A stretch of DNA of 52,453 nt from positions 1 through 52,453 of IMG/VR virus record IMGVR_UViG_3300042546_000489; one strand, 5' to 3'. Positions 47,503-52,453 of the stretch are shown piece after piece (position 1 is the first letter of the stretch; each line of letters starts with the position of its first letter). The notes beneath the pieces are model-generated. The model searched no databases, had not been told where the DNA came from, and worked only from the letters and a program-made list of their open reading frames with translations. This DNA is from a virus. The position numbers were made by a program, and so were the translations under genes.

Positions 47503-48455
47503 TCACCGGCATCACCGGGCAGGACGGCTCCTATCTCGCTGAGCTCCTGCTCGCGAAGGGCTATATCGTCCACGGCATCGTGCGGCGGTCGAGCACGTTC
47601 GGCACGCAACGAATCGAGCACATCTTCCACCGGCTCAACCTGCACTACGGCGACGTGACCGACGGCGGTGCGATGGCAAGGCTCGTCGCTGAGATCGAGC
47701 CAGACGAGCTCTACAACCTCGCGGCGCAGAGCCACGTGCGGGTGTCGTTCGACCAGCCCGCGTACACGGCGGAAGCGGTCGGGCTCGGAGCGCTCAACGT
47801 CCTCGAAGCAGCCCGCGTCGTGCCGGGATGTCGTGTCTATCAAGCGTCCTCCTCCGAGATGTACGGGCAGGTCGCCGAGACACCCCAGCGGGAGACGACG
47901 CCGTTTCGTCCACGATCACCGTACGGCGTGGCGAAGGTCTACGCTCACTGGATCACGGTGAACTACCGCGAGAGCTACGGGATGCACGCATCGTGCGGCA
48001 TCCTGTTCAATCACGAGAGCCCGAGGCGCGGCGAGACGTTCGTGACCCGCAAGATCACGCGGGCGGCGGCACGCATCGCCAGCGGCATCCACGAGACGCT
48101 GTACCTGGGCAACCTCGACGCCCGGCGGGATTGGGGCCACGCAGCCGACTACGTCGAGGCCATGTGGCTCATGCTGCAACAGGACGAGCCCGACGACTAC
48201 GTCATCGCCACGGGCGAGACGCACAGCGTGCGGGAGTTCTGCGAGCGGGCGTTTGCCCACGTGGGGCTCGACTACCGCGACCACGTCGAGATCGACCCAC
48301 GCTACTACCGACCGGCTGAGGTGGACCTGCTCCAGGGCGACGCGAGCAAGGCACGCAGGCAGTTGGGCTGGGTGCCGAGCGTGACGTTCGAGGGGCTCGT
48401 GGCGGGCATGATGGACGCGGAACTGCAAGCGTTACGGGGACGCGTGGTAGCGTGA
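47487..48455 (+). CDS. gmd: GDP-mannose 4,6-dehydratase
   Basis: A 322-aa enzyme that makes GDP-4-keto-6-deoxy-mannose, the substrate of the upstream gene product. [20 protein letters not shown] binds [40 protein letters not shown] (Tyr/Lys) and [19 protein letters not shown] are signatures of the family. GGAGGGATC precedes the ATG, which overlaps fcl by 16 bases. Only GDP-mannose from the host is needed to complete the pathway. Confidence 0.92.
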   Translation: MRVALITGITGQDGSYLAELLLAKGYIVHGIVRRSSTFGTQRIEHIFHRLNLHYGDVTDGGAMARLVAEIEPDELYNLAAQSHVRVSFDQPAYTAEAVGLGALNVLEAARVVPGCRVYQASSSEMYGQVAETPQRETTPFRPRSPYGVAKVYAHWITVNYRESYGMHASCGILFNHESPRRGETFVTRKITRAAARIASGIHETLYLGNLDARRDWGHAADYVEAMWLMLQQDEPDDYVIATGETHSVREFCERAFAHVGLDYRDHVEIDPRYYRPAEVDLLQGDASKARRQLGWVPSVTFEGLVAGMMDAELQALRGRVVA

Positions 48456-48459
48456 GGCT

Positions 48460-48801
48460 ATGCCGCAGCGGATACCGACGTGCCGCCCTCCTCGGCTACG
48501 AACTCCACGCAAGCCCGAGGCTCGACCCAACGCCTACCAGCGTGGCTACTGCGACGAGCGGCACCGGGCGTGGCGGCTGGCCGTGCTATTGCGTGACGCG
48601 TGGACGTGTCGCCGGTGCGGGCGGGTATGCGCCAACAAGCGGGAAGCCCACGCGGACCACGTGAGCCCGGTCGTGCATGGGACTGACCACTGCGAGGATG
48701 GACGCAGTCGGTATGACGTGGATGGCGGGCAGTGCCTCTGCGTCGCGTGCCATGCCAGCAAGACAAAAACCGATCAGCATCGACTTTCTGGAGGACACTG
48801 A
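48460..48801 (+). CDS. HNH endonuclease
   Basis: A 113-aa HNH nuclease: zinc pair CRRC and CVAC, with EAHADHVSPVVHGTDH and CLCVACHASKTKTDQ forming the beta-beta-alpha metal site. In HK97-type phages an HNH protein near the terminase helps cut DNA at cos sites or start packaging, which fits here. A basic Pro-rich N-terminus (RIPTCRPPRLRTPRKPEARP) is additional. It starts four bases after gmd. Confidence 0.85.
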   Translation: MPQRIPTCRPPRLRTPRKPEARPNAYQRGYCDERHRAWRLAVLLRDAWTCRRCGRVCANKREAHADHVSPVVHGTDHCEDGRSRYDVDGGQCLCVACHASKTKTDQHRLSGGH

Positions 48802-48865
48802 GTTGCCGAAGGCCGATATAACCACCCGCAGAACCCCCGACAGGGGGGGGGCGGGTCGAGCCTTG

Positions 48866-48923
48866 CCGGGGGCTTTTAATAAAAACCCCGGTTGCCCTTG
48901 AGCGTGCGCGGCCGGGGGTTTTT
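48866..48923 (+). terminator. Bidirectional terminator with a competing upstream arm
   Basis: AAAAACCCCGG (48881-48891) pairs with CCGGGGGTTTTT (48912-48923) with one bulged G, an AT-flanked stem that can end transcription in both directions. CCGGGG at 48866-48871 can pair with the same CCCCGG, giving a mutually exclusive hairpin. It ends 68 bases before the ParB-like gene. A G9 run lies at 48843-48851. The gap 48802-48991 otherwise shows no gene. Confidence 0.78.
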
Positions 48924-48991
48924 GGCCCCCCCTCCGCGAGCCCCGCACATGCGTTCTGAGGCCCGTTTCCACTAGCCAATAGCTCCCACAC

Positions 48992-49627
48992 ATGAACATT
49001 CGAAACCGCGTCAAATCGCTCCGTATGGTCCCTGCGAGCGACCTCCGGCCCAATCCGAAGAACTGGCGAACGCACCCGAAAGCCCAGCAGGACGCCCTCC
49101 GGGGCGTGCTGGCCGAGGTCGGGCTGGCCGACGCCTGCCTCGCCCGCGAACTGCCCGACGGCTCCCTCATGCTGATCGACGGCCACCTTCGAGCCGAGAC
49201 GCTTGGCGACGGCGACGTGCCAGTTCTGATCCTCGACGTGACCGAGGCCGAGGCCGACAAGATTCTCGCGACGCTCGACCCGCTCGCTGCGATGGCGGAC
49301 TCCGACGCGGCCAAGTTGGAGGAGTTGCTGCACACGGTCAACACGAGCAGCCAAGCGTTGCAGGAGTTGATCGCGGCGACAGCGTCGCAGGCCGGGCTGT
49401 ACGAAGACCTGAACGCAGAAACGTCAGAAGAAGGCGACGATCCGAGCGACGAAGACGAGGCCGACGATCCGCCGCCGAGTGGCGTTCGCATGGTGCAGTT
49501 GTTCCTCGACGAGTCGAATATCGGCGAGTTCCAAGACGCCTGCACCAAACTTGCCGAGGAGTACGCGACCGAGAACATCACCGACACCGTGATGGAGGCG
49601 GTTCGCCGTGCAAGTGCATCACTGTAA
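48992..49627 (+). CDS. ParB-like nuclease-domain protein
   Basis: A 211-aa protein. VPASDLRPNPKNWRTHPKAQ and ELPDGSLMLIDGHLRAETLG are the conserved ends of a ParB/Srx-type domain. Helical middle and an acidic linker (EEGDDPSDEDEADDPPP) follow, then a C-terminal SGVRMVQLFLDESNIGEFQD domain. In phages, ParB-like proteins recur beside terminases and beside TET/JBP dioxygenases, suggesting sequence-specific DNA handling for modification or packaging. No strong ribosome site is seen; the gene follows a terminator and needs its own promoter. Confidence 0.8.
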   Translation: MNIRNRVKSLRMVPASDLRPNPKNWRTHPKAQQDALRGVLAEVGLADACLARELPDGSLMLIDGHLRAETLGDGDVPVLILDVTEAEADKILATLDPLAAMADSDAAKLEELLHTVNTSSQALQELIAATASQAGLYEDLNAETSEEGDDPSDEDEADDPPPSGVRMVQLFLDESNIGEFQDACTKLAEEYATENITDTVMEAVRRASASL

Positions 49628-50525
49628 GGAGAAGTTCCAAGCCGACTACCTCGCAGGAACCAAGCTCGACGAGTCGCACTACGACCACCTGCTTGGCGGC
49701 GACGAACCGTGTGACGTGTTCAAGCCTGACGGAACGCCTCTCGTGAAGTACCGCCCGCGTTGGTTCAGCGAGGGGCTGTGCAAATCGGTTATGCCTGCGT
49801 GCCGCAAGGCGGCGACGAAAACGAACAACCGGGGTATGGCCGCTGGTGACATCAAGGAAGTTGAACTCGGAACGCAAAGACCGATTGCGGCGCTCACCAA
49901 AACGCACTTCCGCACTATCAAGGAAGACGGCACGATCAGCAACACGACGCGAGGCGGCGAGGTAGAGAGCGGCATCATCGGCTACTTCGACCGGAGCGCC
50001 AGGTTCCCGTTCTGCCGCCAGACCTCATTCCTCATCTCGCAGGCCGCGTCGTGGAAGCGTTTCCTCCCGTACATCGAACGAGCCGACGAAGGTTTCCGCG
50101 AGCTCATGCCCGACCGATGGGCGGTGCAGCGCGGGTACGCCAGCCGCACCGCGTCGGATTGGGTGATCCCGCAAAGCACGTTCACGACGGTCACGGTCAA
50201 CAAGAACTTCCAGACCGCGACCCATAAAGACGCTGGCGACCTCGCATCTGGCTTCGGCGTGATGTCGTGCCTGCGGAACGACAAGTACGACGGAGCGTAT
50301 CTGGTGTTCCCGGCGTACCGCGTTGCGGTGAACTTCGGACACGGCTGCCTCTGCCTCGCAGATGTCCATGAGTGGCACAGCAACACGCCGTTCACAAGAA
50401 TGCGGCTCGGCTACGAACGCATCACGCTCGTTTTCTACTACCGCGAGAACATGATTCACTGCAAGGAAGCGAAGGCGGAAGTCGAGTGGGCGAAGAACAG
50501 AAAAAGAGGGGAGCCACTGGCGTAA
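49608..50525 (+). CDS. TET/JBP-like 2-oxoglutarate/Fe(II) dioxygenase
   Basis: A 305-aa protein. The C-terminal half has the iron- and cofactor-binding pattern of TET/JBP base dioxygenases: NKNFQTATHKDAGDLASGFG with His206 and Asp208 (HxD), DGAYLVFPAYRVAVNFGHGC, ADVHEWHSNTPF with the distal His (254 or 257), and Arg271 in YERITLVFYYREN for 2-oxoglutarate. Such enzymes hydroxylate methyl groups of 5-methylcytosine or thymine in DNA; phage versions act in hypermodification. The GTG start has GGAGG 9 bases upstream; it overlaps the ParB-like gene by 20 bases and the next gene by one. Confidence 0.85.
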   Translation: MQVHHCKEKFQADYLAGTKLDESHYDHLLGGDEPCDVFKPDGTPLVKYRPRWFSEGLCKSVMPACRKAATKTNNRGMAAGDIKEVELGTQRPIAALTKTHFRTIKEDGTISNTTRGGEVESGIIGYFDRSARFPFCRQTSFLISQAASWKRFLPYIERADEGFRELMPDRWAVQRGYASRTASDWVIPQSTFTTVTVNKNFQTATHKDAGDLASGFGVMSCLRNDKYDGAYLVFPAYRVAVNFGHGCLCLADVHEWHSNTPFTRMRLGYERITLVFYYRENMIHCKEAKAEVEWAKNRKRGEPLA

Positions 50526-51469
50526 TGGCTGTATGCCTTTTCTATCTCGCGGAACCGAAGTACGGCGGATGGCCAACCTACACGTCGCATCTCTACAGAG
50601 GACTCGCGGAAATAGGCAAACGACCTGTCCTGTTCAAGATAGGAAACACAACTGACGGCAGGATGCGACCGTACGGCAGGGGGATTGAATACACGAACGT
50701 CACGCTAAGCGATGCAGTTTCAATGGCGCGTGGTAACCCCTGCTTCATCACCGCAGTCGGGAAGGGCTACTACGACGCCGCTTGCAGTTTGATGCTGTCA
50801 GGTGCATCCGTTTGCGTGCACGACCCAACGGAGCTGAAAGAACCTTTCGCATCGGCACTCCCAGCCGCAAAGGTGATTGTGATCCGTGAGTCGATGCTTT
50901 CGCACCTACCTCGCGCGAAGTTCATCCTTCATCCTTACGCGCCTCGCGGGCAGCAAGGAACCAAAGAAAAACTAGCGTGCGCGATATCAAGAATCGACCA
51001 TGACAAAAACACAGCCATCATCGCATCTGCGAACGAACGGCTAAAAGAGCCCGTTCAACTTTACGGCGCGATCAACCGCATCTACTCATACTTCACGCTA
51101 GACGCGAAGCACCCCGGCTGGGAGAAGAACTACGTCTTAGCACCGAGCGCGAGCAGCCTCTGGGCGTGCCAGAAAATCGCTTGCGGATACAAGAAAGTGG
51201 TCGATCTGTCCGTCATCAAGAAAGACGGCAGAGGAACGCAGTATACGTTTCTTGAGGCCGTGGACGCAGGCTGCTCGCTGGTTTTGCACAAAGCGTGGGA
51301 ACCGACTGGGTTGCTTTCGCAGTTGAGTCGCACCGTGCAAGATGCAGACGGCTTGGTCGAAGAGCTTTCGAGGCCGTGCAAGTTCGACAAGAAAGCCGCC
51401 AGCCGATTGTTGGCACACCACTGCCACAAAAAAATAGCGGCACAAACCTGCGAAGCGATAGGAGCCTGA
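50525..51469 (+). CDS. GT-B-like glycosyltransferase linked to the dioxygenase
   Basis: A 314-aa protein. AVCLFYLAEPKYGGWPTYTS is a GT4/GT-B-like opening with a Gly-rich loop, and GRGTQYTFLEAVDAGCSLVL near the end is the donor-site helix region of that fold. TAATG couples it to the dioxygenase; the likely natural role is adding a sugar to the hydroxylated base. Base use is clearly different: 50941-51060 is about 51% G+C versus 68% at 47701-47760, suggesting recent transfer. The fold is inferred from these two regions. Confidence 0.65.
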   Translation: MAVCLFYLAEPKYGGWPTYTSHLYRGLAEIGKRPVLFKIGNTTDGRMRPYGRGIEYTNVTLSDAVSMARGNPCFITAVGKGYYDAACSLMLSGASVCVHDPTELKEPFASALPAAKVIVIRESMLSHLPRAKFILHPYAPRGQQGTKEKLACAISRIDHDKNTAIIASANERLKEPVQLYGAINRIYSYFTLDAKHPGWEKNYVLAPSASSLWACQKIACGYKKVVDLSVIKKDGRGTQYTFLEAVDAGCSLVLHKAWEPTGLLSQLSRTVQDADGLVEELSRPCKFDKKAASRLLAHHCHKKIAAQTCEAIGA

Positions 51470-51470
51470 C

Positions 51471-51998
51471 ATGGGAAAGCGCGGCCCCGCCCCTGAACCG
51501 TCGATCCTGAAATACATTCGCGGCAACCCGTCGAAGACGGCGCTGCCGACGAACGAGCCGACGCCAGACCTGCTCGACAAGCTCGACCCGCCAGCCTCGA
51601 TCAATGACGATCCGGTCGCCGTGCAAAAGTGGCACGAGACCGTTCCGACGCTGCGGCGGATGCGCGTGTTCACGGAGGCCGACGTGGATGCGTGGGCGAT
51701 CTATTGCCACACGTGGTCTAAGTGGATTGAGGCGAAAGAGAAGTGCAAGCAGTTCGGCCGCGACAACGTGCAGATGGAGCCAGACCCGAATCGAACCGAC
51801 GGGAGGATGCGGATCAAGTGGACGCAGCCGTACTCGTGGGCGGTTGACGAGCGATCGCTCCGCAACGATCTGCGTCGCCTTCAGCAGGACTTCGGCATGA
51901 CGCCGAGCAGCCGTTCGCAGGTGAGCACGCATGCCCAAGAAGAAGCAGACCCGGTTGCCGATTACGCTGCGAAGAGACGCCGAACGCCAGGGGCTTGA
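51471..51998 (+). CDS. terS: Terminase small subunit, P27 family
   Basis: A 175-aa protein of the phage P27 small terminase group (Terminase_4, PF05119). GKRGPAPEPSILKYIRGNPS at the N-terminus and VAVQKWHETVPTLRRMRVFT with WAIYCHTWSKWIEAKEKCKQ are typical. It recognises phage DNA and regulates the large subunit. AGGAG is 6 bases before the ATG, one base after the glycosyltransferase stop. It overlaps terL by 68 bases. Confidence 0.88.
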   Translation: MGKRGPAPEPSILKYIRGNPSKTALPTNEPTPDLLDKLDPPASINDDPVAVQKWHETVPTLRRMRVFTEADVDAWAIYCHTWSKWIEAKEKCKQFGRDNVQMEPDPNRTDGRMRIKWTQPYSWAVDERSLRNDLRRLQQDFGMTPSSRSQVSTHAQEEADPVADYAAKRRRTPGA

Positions 51999-52453
51999 CT
52001 ACTACTTCGATCCAGAGGCTGCGCAACACGTCGTCGGCTTTTTCGAGAAGTGGCTGCGACACTCGAAGGGCAAGCACGCAGGCGAGCCGTTCGCGTTGCT
52101 CGATTGGCAGACCGCGATGCTCGGCGAGTTGTTCGGCTGGAAGCGGCTCGACGACGGATCTCGCCGCTACCGGATGGCGTACATCTCGACCGCAAAGAAG
52201 CAGGGCAAGTCCACGTTGCTTGCTGGCATCGGCCTGTACCTTCTTGCCTTCGACGGTGAGATCGGGGCGGAAATCTTCGGGTGCGGGGCCGACCGCGAGC
52301 AGGCGTCGATCGTGTTTCGCGAGGCTGCGAGCATGGTGCGGGCGTCGCCCAAGCTCTCCCGCGTGCTGGAAGTCATCGACTCCCGCCGCACGATCGCTTA
52401 CCGCAACGCGTCGTCGTTCTACCGAGTTCTGTCTGCCGACGCGTTCCGGGCCG
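51931..52453 (+). CDS. terL: Terminase large subunit, N-terminal part (runs off the window)
   Basis: This frame starts PKKKQTRLPITLRRDAERQG after the ATG and continues FEKWLRHSKGKHAGEPFALL, DWQTAMLGELFGWKRLDDGS to the Walker A. It corresponds to residues 1 to about 174 and supplies the 81 residues missing from the copy at the window start. From 52136 it repeats the left end with three amino-acid differences. The pair is best read as one gene split by the way the circle was opened. Confidence 0.92.
   Translation, partial: MPKKKQTRLPITLRRDAERQGLDYYFDPEAAQHVVGFFEKWLRHSKGKHAGEPFALLDWQTAMLGELFGWKRLDDGSRRYRMAYISTAKKQGKSTLLAGIGLYLLAFDGEIGAEIFGCGADREQASIVFREAASMVRASPKLSRVLEVIDSRRTIAYRNASSFYRVLSADAFRA
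52136..52453. repeat. Right copy of the terminal direct repeat
   Basis: Partner of 1-318, about 94% identical and indel-free. Removing one copy gives a circular map of 52,135 bp with terL intact. Confidence 0.9.

Noticed and set aside
48749-48901. Small open frame overlapping the end of the HNH gene
   Set aside because: It reads plausibly (PISIDFLEDTELPKADI) but runs into the terminator hairpins, has no ribosome site, and overlaps a better-supported gene.
1-52453. Assignment of the host to Planctomycetota or another phylum
   Set aside because: High GC and the two proteases invite the idea, but nothing in the sequence (tRNA, host-derived attachment site, spacer match) identifies the host.
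51931-52453. A second, separate large terminase gene
   Set aside because: The two partial copies join in frame to one 539-aa protein, with the correct small terminase upstream and portal downstream. A circular map explains them better than duplication.

Overview
The window is almost certainly one genome equivalent of a tailed double-stranded DNA phage. It is GC-rich: sampled late-gene lines run near two-thirds G+C. Genes are densely packed, with frequent stop/start overlaps, and all lie on the plus strand except the integrase. The head module is HK97-type: P27-like small terminase, large terminase, portal, fused prohead protease, major capsid protein, gp6-like connector, head-closure protein, gp10-like neck protein and DUF3168 tail terminator. 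With a tape measure protein and no sheath gene, this points to siphovirus morphology. A tyrosine integrase next to two excisionase-like HTH proteins suggests a temperate phage, although I see no obvious immunity repressor. The host cannot be read from the sequence.

The last 318 bases (52136-52453) repeat the first 318 with no indel and 18 mismatches. The large terminase runs in frame across this junction, so the window reads as a circular or circularly permuted genome of about 52,135 bp whose two ends come from slightly different variants.

Layout: 1-6.4 kb packaging and capsid; 6.5-7.2 kb a glycosyltransferase inserted among head genes; 7.2-15.3 kb connectors, tail tube, frameshifted tail chaperones, tape measure and distal tail proteins; 15.3-18.3 kb small proteins, a metallophosphatase and a MazG-like protein; 18.3-19.9 kb integrase and HTH proteins; 20.1-33.1 kb early and replication region with two matching promoters, a permuted-looking SNF2-type helicase, Prim-Pol, a UvrD-like helicase and several nucleases; 33.2-34.97 kb a secreted trypsin-like protease and RusA; 34.97-38.4 kb four glycosyltransferases and a methyltransferase; 38.8-41.5 kb a probable lysis module with a papain-like protease; 41.5-45.6 kb receptor-binding fibres ending in an S74 chaperone; 45.6-48.5 kb another glycosyltransferase, GDP-L-fucose synthase and GDP-mannose 4,6-dehydratase; 48.5-52.4 kb HNH, ParB-like, TET/JBP-like dioxygenase, GT-B-like glycosyltransferase and terminase.

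Two systems stand out. The first is an apparent DNA hypermodification cassette (ParB-like, TET/JBP dioxygenase, glycosyltransferase) placed directly before the terminase, with no DNA cytosine-5 methyltransferase visible. The second is a self-contained sugar pathway: two enzymes that convert GDP-mannose to GDP-L-fucose plus six GT-A-like glycosyltransferases. The early region also carries an unusual regulatory grammar: a paired promoter/operator/leader cassette, a short element fused to stop codons, and a duplicated structured non-coding element.
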